This document shows, one piece after another, positions 16,823 through 25,256 of a stretch of 64,000 bases of DNA (within the stretch, counting starts at the first letter, position 1; each line of letters begins with the position of its first letter). Below the pieces are notes generated by a model. That model ran no database searches. It saw only the letters and a list, made by a program, of their open reading frames with translations, and was not told the origin of the DNA. The stretch lies in the NCBI RefSeq assembly GCF_002835735.1, contig NZ_PISD01000013.1, forward strand, positions 62,001-126,000, in the 5' to 3' direction. The DNA comes from Cytobacillus horneckiae. GTDB lineage: Bacteria; Bacillota; Bacilli; Bacillales; Cytobacillaceae. The translations under genes and the position numbers were made by a program.

Positions 16823-17050
16823 ATGGCAATTATCATCAATATTGATGTGATGTTGGCTAAAAGAAAAATGAGCGTAACAGAACTTTCGGAGAGGGTTGGA
16901 ATTACAATGGCTAACCTTTCTATATTGAAAAACGGAAAGGCAAAAGCGATTCGATTATCAACTTTAGAGGCGATTTGCAACGCTTTAGAATGCCAACCCG
17001 GAGATATTCTAGAATACCGTGAAGTTACGCAACATATGAATCATTTGTAA
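16823..17050 (+). CDS. yozG: XRE family regulator, YozG-like
   Basis: 75 residues of the short Cro/CI type (HTH_26): MAIIINIDVMLAKRKMSVTE, recognition helix ITMANLSILKNGKAKAIR, and CQPGDILEY near the end. Partner of the DUF2975 protein upstream (10-bp gap). ATG 16823 is preceded by GAGGTG at 6 nt; GTG 16814 is part of that site. Presumably regulates the cluster. Confidence 0.9.
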   Translation: MAIIINIDVMLAKRKMSVTELSERVGITMANLSILKNGKAKAIRLSTLEAICNALECQPGDILEYREVTQHMNHL

Positions 17051-17064
17051 AAGGGGAGCTACTC

Positions 17065-17877
17065 GTGAATGTAATCATTCGAAAAAGCAGGCATATGAGA
17101 GGAATAAAACAACTCATTCATTTTGGTTGGGAGCAGGCATTATCATGTTTGTTTCCAGTCGTTATTTTTGCCTCTTTGGCTTTGACACAAATCGTGCCGC
17201 TTCCCTTCCTCCCGCGGTATGATTGGCTGCTGATTATCTGCCTTCTGATGCAGTGGTGGATGGTGCAATCTGGCCTGGAAACAAGAGATGAACTCAAGGT
17301 TATCACCTTGTTCCACTTGATTGGACTGGCTCTTGAAGTGTTTAAGGTGCATATGGGCTCCTGGGCTTATCCAGAGGAAGGCTATTTCAAAATTTTTGGT
17401 GTGCCATTGTATAGCGGGTTCATGTACGCAAGTGTAGCGAGTTATCTCTGTCAGGCGTGGAGGAGACTGAAGGTTGACCTTGTTAAGTGGCCGCCGTTTT
17501 TAGTGGTTGTACCGCTTGCAGCTGCGATTTATTTAAATTTTTTCACCCACCACTTTTGGATTGACGTTCGTTGGTGGCTATCTGGACTTGTTATTATTGT
17601 CTTTTGGAAATCATGGGTTACATACGAGGTAAATGGAATTCGTTATCGTATGCCGCTCGCTTTTTCCTTTGTGCTCATCGGATTTTTTATATGGGTAGCT
17701 GAAAATATCGCAACATTCTTTGGAGCATGGGAATATCCAAACCAAACCGATGCTTGGAGCCTCGTTCATTTAGGAAAGGTAAGTTCATGGCTCTTATTAG
17801 TGATTGTTAGCTTTCTTATTGTAGCAACGTTAAAGCGGGTGAAGGGGGAAAATTCCACTAAGATAGAGACTAGCTGA
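17065..17877 (+). CDS. yoaT: DUF817 membrane protein, YoaT-like
   Basis: 270 residues, about eight hydrophobic helices; ETRDELKVITLFHLIGLALEVFK and GSWAYPEEGYFKIFGVPLY, then WVAENIATFFGAWEYPNQ, are DUF817 hallmarks. GTG-type start at 17065 behind AAGGGGAG. Function unknown; third gene of the yoaS-yozG-yoaT cluster, which ends at the 17924 terminator. Confidence 0.85.
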   Translation: MNVIIRKSRHMRGIKQLIHFGWEQALSCLFPVVIFASLALTQIVPLPFLPRYDWLLIICLLMQWWMVQSGLETRDELKVITLFHLIGLALEVFKVHMGSWAYPEEGYFKIFGVPLYSGFMYASVASYLCQAWRRLKVDLVKWPPFLVVVPLAAAIYLNFFTHHFWIDVRWWLSGLVIIVFWKSWVTYEVNGIRYRMPLAFSFVLIGFFIWVAENIATFFGAWEYPNQTDAWSLVHLGKVSSWLLLVIVSFLIVATLKRVKGENSTKIETS

Positions 17878-17923
17878 CTATTAAGATATTTACTTAAGCT
17901 ATAGGGTTTTGTGTTTAAAAATT

Positions 17924-17947
17924 GGTTGCTGCGGCAACCTTTTTTAT
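17924..17947 (+). terminator. Terminator of the yoaS-yozG-yoaT cluster
   Basis: GGTTGCTGCGGCAACC hairpin followed by TTTTTT. Confidence 0.85.
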
Positions 17948-18029
17948 TGGACTTATTGGTATGCTTTAGTTTTCTCTTGTAGACATGAATGTAGTTTTTT
18001 TTTCATATTATATTTTTGGGGTGAAAAGA

Positions 18030-18464
18030 ATGAGAATTGCTTATCGAAGTTCAGACGTTGATTTAATGGCAAGGATGATGCGAGCTGAAGCCGAAGGTGA
18101 AGGACAACTTGGAATGCTATTCGTTGGAAATGTAATTGTTAATCGTGCGATCGCAGACTGTTTAGACTTTAAAGAAGTAAGAACCATTCCACAGGTCATA
18201 TATCAAGTTCAAGGGGGGAATTACTCTTTTGAAGCTGTTCAAAAAGGGAATGTATTTTATAACAGAGCGAGGTCGGCCGAAAAAAAATTAGCTGAAAGGA
18301 ATTTAAAATATTGGCGAGAACACCCAGGAAAATATGCTCTTTGGTATTTCAATCCATATGCACCATGCCCACCAACATGGTACGATCAACCCTTTGCTGG
18401 TCAATTTAAAAATCATTGTTATTATGAACCAAAACCTGGAACATGTGACAGTGTTTATTCGTGA
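18030..18464 (+). CDS. cwlJ: Spore germination cell wall hydrolase CwlJ
   Basis: 144 residues, whole-length match to the SleB/CwlJ hydrolase domain: LMARMMRAEAEGEG with the catalytic glutamate (E20/E22 region), GMLFVGNVIVNR, RTIPQVIYQ, FEAVQKG, YNRAR, then ALWYFNPYAPCPPTW and QFKNHCYYEP...C. CwlJ is a spore-coat-localised cortex-lytic enzyme that acts at germination in response to Ca-DPA; it has no signal peptide, as here. Start at ATG 18030 (GGGGTG 8 nt upstream). GerQ, often its partner, is not beside it. Confidence 0.92.
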   Translation: MRIAYRSSDVDLMARMMRAEAEGEGQLGMLFVGNVIVNRAIADCLDFKEVRTIPQVIYQVQGGNYSFEAVQKGNVFYNRARSAEKKLAERNLKYWREHPGKYALWYFNPYAPCPPTWYDQPFAGQFKNHCYYEPKPGTCDSVYS

Positions 18465-18796
18465 GCCTTATGCTTAATCTTTTCAGACATTAAGTATTTA
18501 TCTTATGAAATAGGAGGGAACATCCTGGTTATCGGGTGCTCTAAGTATGTACCAAAGGAAATACAGATTTTACAATATTGTACTCCAAGGGAGAAGGAGG
18601 CGTTTTTTCATTAAGAAGAGGCGCTTTTTCTTATGCCTTAAAAGGGGTAGTCTAGCTTCAGAAAGACTAAACTAATGCCATAGATACGAAGTTTTTATTA
18701 TAAACGATAATGGGTTATATACAATCGGGGCGAAAGGAATAATATAAATATGACTAGTTGGAGATATAAGCCCCCCACTAAAGAGGGGCAATGTCG
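18465..18796. other. Intergenic stretch after cwlJ
   Basis: Contains AGGCG direct repeats with T-runs (18599-18630) and a TAGTCT...AGACTA inverted repeat near 18650-18671; a 42-codon basic ORF from ATG 18547 has no ribosome binding site. A CCCC...GGGG hairpin at 18770-18788 lies after the convergent small gene but lacks a T-run. Nothing recognisable. Confidence 0.4.
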
Positions 18797-19021
18797 TTAA
18801 TAAAGTGGTTGTTGGTTATGACAAGATGGAAATCCATTAATATCCTGTATCATAAAAGCATCGTATTGTTTAAGGGCAAATTGGGCTTGATACAAGTATT
18901 CAATTACGAGAATCTTTTTACCAGATAGACCGCATAAAACCCCTGTTGCCCCTTGCCCATTTGTTAATGAAATCCCTACAGGCTGGCCAATTAAATAACT
19001 AATTTTTTGTTGCCAAGGCAT
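18797..19021 (-). CDS. Small Sm/DUF2642-like protein
   Basis: 74 residues: ISYLIGQPVGISLTNGQGATGVLCGLSGKKILVIEYLYQAQFALKQY pattern of a short beta-barrel with GV.C...G as in YuzF/DUF2642-like spore-associated proteins; ends INGFPSCHNQQPLY. The family link is by eye. Start at the third in-frame start (ATG 19021), 8 nt after GGAG; earlier GTG and ATG codons are too close to the site. Neighbouring cwlJ and a possible germinant-receptor fragment would fit a spore role. Confidence 0.6.
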   Translation of the reverse strand: MPWQQKISYLIGQPVGISLTNGQGATGVLCGLSGKKILVIEYLYQAQFALKQYDAFMIQDINGFPSCHNQQPLY

Positions 19022-19130
19022 CACCATCACTCCTTTTATATAATCATATTACATTGGGATAAATGGGTGCCTGTTAGCTCCCTAAACGAGACTTTATCGA
19101 TAAACTGATGTCACTTGAAATCTATCTTTA

Positions 19131-19445
19131 CTAGGCCTTCCTCTTCCTTGTTTTCCAAAAAATCACCCTTCCTAATATCAAAGGAATGATAAATTGAAGC
19201 GGTATATGAAGGTAATAAGGGACAAGCTTCAACCCTAAATATAAATGTTCGGCATTGTCTTCGCTTCTATAGAGGGAAAGGAGGTGAACGGCTGCCATTA
19301 AAATGAGTAAGTGCCAACTCTTTTGCTTCAACTTGAATAACTGTGTCAGGACGACCTGTGCAGGTGGGGGTTCTTGAGAAAGGAGCTCTTTTTTCTCAAG
19401 AAAAGCACCATTAAATAAAATAATGGAACAGGTATTTTTCAACAT
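19131..19445 (-). CDS. Short membrane protein, possibly a GerAB-type C-terminal fragment
   Basis: 104 residues with two hydrophobic segments (about 43-58 and 73-96), the last being LVPYYLHIPLQFIIPLILG. That end recalls the tail of GerAB-type germinant receptor permeases (about 365 residues), but the rest does not align by eye. No convincing ribosome binding site. It may be a remnant rather than a functional gene. Confidence 0.35.
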   Translation of the reverse strand: MLKNTCSIILFNGAFLEKKELLSQEPPPAQVVLTQLFKLKQKSWHLLILMAAVHLLSLYRSEDNAEHLYLGLKLVPYYLHIPLQFIIPLILGRVIFWKTRKRKA

Positions 19446-19707
19446 TAATTTTTTACATTAATTTTCGCCAGGAATCAAACATGCTCTAGGGTTTTTAGAA
19501 GTAAAGTTTCGACACAAAAAGGAAATAATTAAATGAGGTTAATTGTTTTAAATTTGTTTTTAAAGACATTTTGACTATCCAGGTTGTAAATTATATAGTT
19601 GGAATAGGTGTTGTTAAGAATGTGGCTTAACGGTTCTGTGAGGAGTTTAAAGACGAGAGGGTTTGAAATCTCCGAACGACATCATTTTAATATTAGGAGG
19701 GAACAAC

Positions 19708-20079
19708 ATGGAAGTATTTGCAGATTATTTAGCGAAGATTGATCATCCGCAACATCGGGCACGAACGGAAGAAGTTTTAACTTGGGTAACTAAGAAATTT
19801 CCAAATTTGCTGCCAAAAATTGCGTGGAATCAGCCTATGTTTACCGATCACGGCACATTTATTATTGGCTTTAGCATAGCCAAGCATCATTTGGCTGTTG
19901 CCCCTGAAAAGGCAGGGATTAATCATTTTTCTGATGATATTGTGCAGGCTGGCTATGATCACACCAAGGAGCTGGTCCGTATGAAGTGGGATAGTCCGGT
20001 TGATTTCTCATTACTTGAGAAAATGATTGAATTTAATATTTTGGATAAGGCAGACTGTTCAACCTTTTGGCGAAAATAG
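19708..20079 (+). CDS. fra: Iron chaperone Fra/YdhG-like (DUF1801)
   Basis: 123 residues of the DUF1801/YdhG fold: [56 protein letters not shown] and a C-terminal [21 protein letters not shown] helix. In B. subtilis the YdhG/Fra protein is a frataxin-like cytosolic iron donor. ATG 19708 has TAGGAGGG 6-9 nt upstream; the GTG-like start at 19663 has none. Confidence 0.8.
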   Translation: MEVFADYLAKIDHPQHRARTEEVLTWVTKKFPNLLPKIAWNQPMFTDHGTFIIGFSIAKHHLAVAPEKAGINHFSDDIVQAGYDHTKELVRMKWDSPVDFSLLEKMIEFNILDKADCSTFWRK

Positions 20080-20457
20080 AAAAAATAGGATAGCCCTTTG
20101 CTTCTAACCACGTACATGGCCCCCAACACTCTTGTTGTGAATCCTCTAGTATGGGGAATGTAAAAGCTTATAAGTATACATTATTACAGAAGTTAGAAAA
20201 TCACCCTCTTACTTATCCAGAAAATTGCAGATCGTTACAGAGAAACTTAATTAATGAACCATGACTTTTATTTACTCCATTAATGAGGTCTTTTAGTTCA
20301 ACAACCCTACAAAACATTCATTAAAGCTCGATTAAATAATTTAATCTTCTTTTTAAATACTGAAAATATAATTTGATTATGTGTGGAAGATGTGGTTTAA
20401 AGGAAACTCGTAAAAAGTTATAGAATACAGTAAATATTAAAGGAGGCGGTAAATGAA
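20080..20457. other. Gene-free stretch before a small membrane gene
   Basis: AT-rich, several stop-broken short frames (e.g. plus strand IQKIADRYRE near 20217-20250) but no start or recognisable family. Ends with the ribosome binding site AAAGGAGGCGG. Confidence 0.35.
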
Positions 20458-20646
20458 ATGTTTTGGCTATGGGGCGTTGTTTTGCTTATTTTCGTGTCGC
20501 TATTGTTATTTGGATATTTATTAGATAAAAAGACTGACCGCTATAAGTTAATTAATGATAAAAAGACAAAGGAAGGACAAGAAGCTGTAAAAGATAAAAC
20601 ACAAAAGCATAACCCGCCTAATATTAACCACACAGATCATTGGTAA
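20458..20646 (+). CDS. Small single-pass membrane protein
   Basis: 62 residues: one N-terminal transmembrane helix (about 2-22, WLWGVVLLIFVSLLLFGYLL), then a charged tail DKKTDRYKLINDKKTKEG. ATG behind AAAGGAGGCGG at about 11 nt. Short proteins of this shape occur in many Bacillaceae; no function known. Confidence 0.6.
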   Translation: MFWLWGVVLLIFVSLLLFGYLLDKKTDRYKLINDKKTKEGQEAVKDKTQKHNPPNINHTDHW

Positions 20647-20749
20647 GCCCATTAGAGCTGAATTTTTTGGGATAACTATGAAAATAAAGGTGGATCATCT
20701 TTGAAAATGAAAGAATGTAAATTATCATTGAGTTCGCAACATTTAAAGA

Positions 20750-20802
20750 AAAACGCCATTTAATCATATAAACTTTTTATGTTATAAAATGGCGTTTTTC
20801 AT
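20750..20802. terminator. Bidirectional terminator between the small membrane gene and zinT
   Basis: AAAACGCCATTT...AAATGGCGTTTT 12-bp arms with T-runs on both sides, 26-nt loop that itself can pair. It lies directly after the zinT stop on the minus strand. Confidence 0.8.
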
Positions 20803-20806
20803 AAAA

Positions 20807-21550
20807 TTAATGTGCATTCATTTCTTCAGCGATTTCCTTTCCGCTAAAATTAGAAGGATAGTAAGTTGGCCAATTATCTAATTGATCTAAAAGTTCATCA
20901 TGCTTTTCATCTCCAAAATAAATATGGTAATGGCCTGCTTCAGTTGGATAAATACTATGATCACTGAATTGAACATGTTTCGGTACTCCACTTACAGCTC
21001 CAACTAAATCAAATAAATAACGAACACCTCGATTTCCAGATTCATAATTCAAAACTTCGTATCCGTTATATTTATATTCGCCTGTTGTTCCTTCGCCATT
21101 TTTATAAAAAGTCATCGTATTATCTTCAATAACGATTCGTTCAATTTCTGTTTCATATCCAACGGTATAATATTCTTTATATTCATCAAAGGCTTTATCT
21201 TTCTTTGTTTCTACTTTCTTTTGTAAAACTTCATCTAAACTTCCATCTAATAAGTATGGATAAACTGATTGCCAATCTCCTTCCCAATCAGATAACGCTC
21301 TATCTTCAATTTCGTCATCCTCAAATATTCCTGAATATATTTCTTGCAGTTTTTCATCATGATGACTGTGATCGTGACTATGGTCATGATCGTGGTCATG
21401 GTCATGATTGTGGTTATGATCATGATCAGTCGCAGATTCAGATTCAGCAGACGAATCTTTAGTTGGTTTATCTTCTTTTTCTTGACACCCGGTAAGTATC
21501 GTACCTATTAAAAAAAACGCAAAAATTGATTTTATAAGATCTTTTTTCAT
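20807..21550 (-). CDS. zinT: ZinT family metal-binding lipoprotein
   Basis: 247 residues. Lipoprotein signal with lipobox LTGC (C22), a histidine/aspartate-rich metal sponge (DHDHNHNHDHDH region, about 42-65), then the ZinT/YodA lipocalin-like domain: LSDWEGDWQSVYPYL, an YEVLNYESGNRGVRYLF strand, and GHYHIYFGD near the end with zinc-ligand histidines. It scavenges zinc at the membrane surface and may pass it to a ZnuABC importer not in this window. ATG behind AAAGGAGA. Zur-like operators surround its promoter (see 21579-21743), so it is likely induced by zinc starvation. Confidence 0.88.
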   Translation of the reverse strand: MKKDLIKSIFAFFLIGTILTGCQEKEDKPTKDSSAESESATDHDHNHNHDHDHDHDHSHDHSHHDEKLQEIYSGIFEDDEIEDRALSDWEGDWQSVYPYLLDGSLDEVLQKKVETKKDKAFDEYKEYYTVGYETEIERIVIEDNTMTFYKNGEGTTGEYKYNGYEVLNYESGNRGVRYLFDLVGAVSGVPKHVQFSDHSIYPTEAGHYHIYFGDEKHDELLDQLDNWPTYYPSNFSGKEIAEEMNAH

Positions 21551-21578
21551 AAATGAATGGTCTCCTTTTTTTTATAAA

Positions 21579-21743
21579 TAGTAAACATTACGATTTATAT
21601 CTGGTGATTTTCCCTGTTAATTGATGCTTAACCTCCTTAAAAAAATGTTAGCTATCCTATGTAAATCGTAACAATTCCTTTTTACACCTTATGAATATAC
21701 TTTGTTTTAAAGTATCTGTCAATATAAATCGTAATTATTATTA
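21579..21743 (-). promoter_or_regulatory. zinT promoter with three Zur-box-like sites
   Basis: Minus-strand promoter TTGACA (21722-21717), 17-bp spacer, TATATT (21699-21694). Zur-like sites (consensus TCGTAATNATTACGA): 21729-21743 TCGTAATTATTATTA (12 of 14 positions), 21579-21593 read on minus as TCGTAATGTTTACTA (12 of 14), and a weaker 21666-21680 TCGTAACAATTCCTT (10 of 14). They lie just upstream of -35, near +1 and in the leader. Confidence 0.7.
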
Positions 21744-21893
21744 TTTGCATTTATGTTTTTTTGATAAAAGGGAAGTTTGTAACTTTGTGTGTTAGAGTTG
21801 GCAAGTAAAAAAGGGAAAGAAATGGATGATAACGAATGATTACTTAAAGAAAAGGGGAGAGGTAAAATATGCTATTAGAAAAATTTTCGCATT

Positions 21894-22100
21894 TATGCGT
21901 CAGTGCTGCTTCAATATGCGTCGCTCAAACTTTATGAGTCAATGCCTGCACCTTATGCGCCTCACCATGCATTTATGCGTCAGTGCGTACACTTTATGCG
22001 TCCCATTTCGCATTTATGCGTCATTGCTGCTCCAATATGCGTCGCTCAAACTTTATGCGTCATTGCTGCTCCAATATGCGTCGCTCAAACTTTATGAGTC
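21894..22100. repeat. Phased short-repeat array 1 (TATGCGTC core, about 20-bp period)
   Basis: Eleven copies of TATGCGTC or close variants (TATGAGTC, TATGCGCC) begin at 21894, 21915, 21933, 21954, 21974, 21995, 22015, 22036, 22054, 22075 and 22093: steps of 18-21 bp, mean 19.9. A larger 39-bp unit is tandemly duplicated at 22024-22062 and 22063-22101 and related to 21903-21941. It lies between divergent zinT and the DUF2935 gene. Overlapping ORFs (from 21826 and 21903) simply read through it. A second array with the same core is at 47735-47985. Confidence 0.85.
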
Positions 22101-22302
22101 AATGCACCATTACAAAAAAATGAGTGCTTATTATTGCCGGGAGAAAAGTTGCACATATAAGTGAACATGTAATTGTGCAACTAAAGGGGCGGCTCTTTAA
22201 TGAGGAGGCCCGTTTTATAGCAGGATTATTGTTTTTTGTGAGCATAAAATAAGATATTGAAAATATATAAAGAAGGAGATGAATCATAAGGGAGGAGTTG
22301 CA

Positions 22303-23100
22303 ATGGCGGATCCGATTGTTGTTCGGTCATTAGACGAAATTAAATTTTGGTCTAGAATTATGAAGGAACATGCGTTATTTTTGAGCTTGGGATTTACTTA
22401 CGAACAGAAACAATTAATTGATGAAGCACGACAATTTATAGCTATATTTGAAAGAATAGAAGAAAAGTTAACTAGATTTACGATTAATTCAGATTTACAA
22501 CAAGTTCAGGCATTTAATGCCGAGGTTTATCAAGCTGCAGCGGCTATATGGAGCTATAAACGAAAGGTGCTTGATTTAACTCTGCGGTGCGAAATCCGCA
22601 CAAATAATTTCCCTTTATTAGTTGATCATATTAGCAGAGAAGCGGCATACTTTGCCAATCGGTTACAGGAATTAAATGAAGGGATATTATCGCCAAAACC
22701 TGATGAAATCATCGAGGAAAATGTGTTCTTCTTAAAAATCATGGCAGATCATGCGAAGTTTATCGGACATCTTTTAGATCCATCTGAAAGAAAATTAGTT
22801 GAACAGGCTAGGGAATTTAGCCATGATTTTGACCAGCTTGTTTTTCAGGCTATTGATTTGGATTATATGCGGCCAGAATCGGAGACAAAACCAATCCTAA
22901 GTCAATTCTTAAATCAAAATAAAGTGTCTGTTGTCTCGTTAAGGGATTTTAAGAAGACAGCAACAGAACTGATAGAAGAATGCCGTATTAAGAGCAATAT
23001 TCATCCACTGCTAGCAGATCATACCTTTAGAGAAGCGGAAAGGTTTTTGGAAATCATTGATTTATTTGAAGCTAATTTAAGTGAGAATCAATTTAAATAA
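22303..23100 (+). CDS. DUF2935 domain-containing protein
   Basis: 265 residues made of two similar halves, each a four-helix bundle: EIKFWSRIMKEHALFLSLGF / FFLKIMADHAKFIGHLLDPSERKLVEQA and NNFPLLVDHISREAAYF / HPLLADHTFREAERF. This DUF2935 duplication resembles ferritin/hemerythrin-like bundles with E..H pairs that could bind metal. Function unknown. Start ATG 22303, which follows GGGAGGAG; ATG 22279 directly abuts its own AAGGAG and is rejected. Array 1 lies about 200 bp upstream. Confidence 0.85.
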   Translation: MADPIVVRSLDEIKFWSRIMKEHALFLSLGFTYEQKQLIDEARQFIAIFERIEEKLTRFTINSDLQQVQAFNAEVYQAAAAIWSYKRKVLDLTLRCEIRTNNFPLLVDHISREAAYFANRLQELNEGILSPKPDEIIEENVFFLKIMADHAKFIGHLLDPSERKLVEQAREFSHDFDQLVFQAIDLDYMRPESETKPILSQFLNQNKVSVVSLRDFKKTATELIEECRIKSNIHPLLADHTFREAERFLEIIDLFEANLSENQFK

Positions 23101-23199
23101 CGTTCCGATTCCTTATGGAACAAAGATATGATCAAATAAAAATAAAGGGTGCTTTAAGAAATTCGATGGAAGTTATTCATCTTTTAATTTTAAGGCAGT

Positions 23200-23233
23200 G
23201 GCGATTTTTCTTCGAGAAGAGTCGCCTTTTTTA
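23200..23233 (+). terminator. Terminator after the DUF2935 gene
   Basis: GGCGA...TCGCC stem with an inner TTCTTCGAGAAGA pairing, followed by TTTTTT. Confidence 0.75.
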
Positions 23234-23317
23234 CCTAATAAGGATATTTATGTAAATTAAAGGTTGGTTTTACTGATGAAATGAACGACTACATCGATTG
23301 AAAGGAGATGTTTATTT

Positions 23318-23941
23318 ATGACCGAAGCATCACTTTCTGTTTCAAGGGCTGCAGTAAGGGGGATAGCATCAGGTGTATTTTTTATGTCTTTATTTGGTAT
23401 GTTGTGGGCGTACACTGGAATTATGGGGCTGAGCGGGAGGGGCATGCCGTTTTTGTTAGTCCTTGCTGTGGCTATAGGCATAGCACTTTTTATCGGCGGC
23501 ATTTTCTTGATGCGCGCATCGCGTAAATTAACGAAGGAAGTTTCTGAACCTCCTGAATTCTTGGATGGGAGGCGCACGAGGTATTGGTTTAACTTTATTT
23601 TAGCTGCAGAAGGTTTGGCGATTGCCATTGCCATTGCTGTCTGTCGAGCAATTAGCCACACTGAGCTTATCCCTCCAGTAATAGCCTTAATCGTTGGTGT
23701 TCATTTTTTTCCCCTGGCTTCTCTTTTCCAAGTAAGGCTCTATTATTTAACAGGTACTCTTCTTTGCTTAATCGCTATATTTACGATGGTATTCATGCCT
23801 TTAGAGGTTGGAGTGGGAGAATATCAGATCAACACATTTATGTCAGTAGTAGGGTTAGGCTCTGCATTCATTCTATGGGGGACTGGCTTGGCAATATGGA
23901 TTATGGGTAGAAGATTGCTTGCTGATGTCCAAAATAATTGA
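23318..23941 (+). CDS. Integral membrane protein of unknown function
   Basis: 207 residues, about six transmembrane helices (SGVFFMSLFGMLWAY, LLVLAVAIGIALFIGGIFLM, then four after residue 85), basic loop RRTRYWFNF between helices 2 and 3. No motif I recognise. ATG behind AAAGGAGATG. It stands alone between two terminators. Confidence 0.65.
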   Translation: MTEASLSVSRAAVRGIASGVFFMSLFGMLWAYTGIMGLSGRGMPFLLVLAVAIGIALFIGGIFLMRASRKLTKEVSEPPEFLDGRRTRYWFNFILAAEGLAIAIAIAVCRAISHTELIPPVIALIVGVHFFPLASLFQVRLYYLTGTLLCLIAIFTMVFMPLEVGVGEYQINTFMSVVGLGSAFILWGTGLAIWIMGRRLLADVQNN

Positions 23942-23971
23942 ACTAGTAGAGGTTTGCGCATACTGGTGTAG

Positions 23972-24012
23972 AATAGTAAAGAACCTTGAGGGGCTCAAGG
24001 TTCTTTACTATT
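23972..24012. terminator. Bidirectional terminator, 19-bp perfect stem
   Basis: Arms 23972-23990 and 23994-24012 (AATAGTAAAGAACCTTGAG / its complement) with a GGG loop. It separates the convergent membrane gene and yfiY. Confidence 0.85.
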
Positions 24013-24995
24013 TATTGAAGGAGGATTTTCTCCAAATCTTCCAATACGATATTAGCTGATAGTACACCGCCTGATGTATTCCAGGTTGCATCATCCACCT
24101 CATAGGACTTACCGTTTTTGACAACATTCAAGTTTTTCCAAAGTGGGTCATTCGTCCATTCTTTTGCGGTATCAATCGCAATTTTATCTCCAGGCACTGC
24201 ATAGGTGAAGTAGAATAAGATATCTCCATCCATTTTCGGGATAACTTCTTTCCCTACATCAATGGCTAATTTCCCTAATTGATTATCTTCAGTGAATAGC
24301 TCTGCTTGATGCTCGGCATGTTTAAATCCTAATTGATCAAAGATTACACCTGAAAATGAATCAGTATAGTAGATTCTCACTTTATCTGCCATGAAGCGGA
24401 CAACAGAGATTTCTTGGTTTGTTTTGTCTCCAAGCTTTCCTTTTAGATTCTCTACATTGTTATCAAAGTCAGCAAGGATTTGATCTCCTTTTTCCTTTTG
24501 GTTTAAAGCTTCAGCATATAATGCAAAGTTTTCTTTCCAATCTCCGCGAAGTGTTTCAGAGAAAATGGTAGGAGCAATGGCATTTAATTTATCATAGACC
24601 GCTTCCTGACGAATCTTATTTCCTATGATTAGGTCAGGCTTTAAAGCAGCAATTTTTTCTAAATTAACTTCATGCTCGACACCGACAACCTCTACGCCTT
24701 CCATATCCTCACTTATATGGTCATACCAAGGGGAGCCAAGCCATGACTGAACTGCGCCAACTGGTTTGACCCCTAAGGCAAGCAAGGCTTCTGTTGCTTC
24801 ATTTGTTAAAACAACGATTTTTTTAGGCTCTTTCTCTAAGGTTGTTTTCCCCATTGCATGATTGACAGTATAGCTTGTATTTGTTTCTTGTTTCTCTCCT
24901 GCGCTTGTTTCCTCATTTTTATTGTCACTGCCGCAGGCAGCTAGCAGAAAAAGAGTGAAAATTGAAATAAAAAAGAATGAAAGATTCCGCTTCAT
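24012..24995 (-). CDS. yfiY: Siderophore ABC transporter substrate-binding lipoprotein, YfiY-like
   Basis: 327 residues: lipoprotein signal with LAACG lipobox (C21), then the Periplas_BP_2 fold: TTLEKEPKKIVVLTNEATEALLALGVKPVGA, VNLEKIAALKPDLIIGNKIR, GDWKENF and a VDDATWNTSGG end. It captures a ferric hydroxamate/carboxylate-type siderophore and feeds the permease pair encoded divergently. In B. subtilis the equivalent YfiY works with YfiZ, YfhA and the ATPase YusV for schizokinen/arthrobactin. ATG behind a GGAGGG site. The promoter is TTGACA-17-TATTAT next to a Fur box. Confidence 0.85.
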   Translation of the reverse strand: MKRNLSFFFISIFTLFLLAACGSDNKNEETSAGEKQETNTSYTVNHAMGKTTLEKEPKKIVVLTNEATEALLALGVKPVGAVQSWLGSPWYDHISEDMEGVEVVGVEHEVNLEKIAALKPDLIIGNKIRQEAVYDKLNAIAPTIFSETLRGDWKENFALYAEALNQKEKGDQILADFDNNVENLKGKLGDKTNQEISVVRFMADKVRIYYTDSFSGVIFDQLGFKHAEHQAELFTEDNQLGKLAIDVGKEVIPKMDGDILFYFTYAVPGDKIAIDTAKEWTNDPLWKNLNVVKNGKSYEVDDATWNTSGGVLSANIVLEDLEKILLQ

Positions 24996-25051
24996 CGTAA
25001 AAGCCCTCCGTAATATGTATTGAAAGTATTATAATTGTTCTGAACGGTATA

Positions 25052-25136
25052 ATAATATATCTGTCTTAATAGTTTGTCAATCTAATTGATAATGATTTTC
25101 AGGCTCATTGACTTTGAGCAATAATTAGCATTTAAT
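25052..25136. promoter_or_regulatory. Back-to-back yfiY/yfiZ promoters around a Fur box
   Basis: Minus-strand promoter for yfiY: TTGACA (25080-25075), 17 bp, TATTAT (25057-25052). Plus-strand promoter for yfiZ: TTGACT (25108-25113), 17 bp, TTTAAT (25131-25136). The Fur box TGATAATGATTTTCA (25087-25101) matches TGATAATNATTATCA with one mismatch and sits between the two -35 boxes. Confidence 0.8.
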
Positions 25137-25256
25137 AATAGAGAACTAATTTTTTGAATTTAATATAGAGTTTAGGGTCTTCTCTTTTTTTAGTAATAAA
25201 TCGGCTTTGGAATCGAATCTAGTAACTAAATATTTATAATAAAAAGGAACTTTCAT

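Noticed and set aside
18547..18675. 42-codon basic ORF after cwlJ
   Set aside because: No ribosome binding site and composition produced by AGGCG/T-run repeats.
21894..22100. CRISPR array
   Set aside because: The repeat core is only 8-11 bp with 10-bp gaps, without 30-40 bp spacers or cas genes.
21826..22164. 112- and 64-codon ORFs across array 1
   Set aside because: They read through a repeat whose spacing is not a multiple of three, have no ribosome binding site, and the encoded text is repeat-driven.
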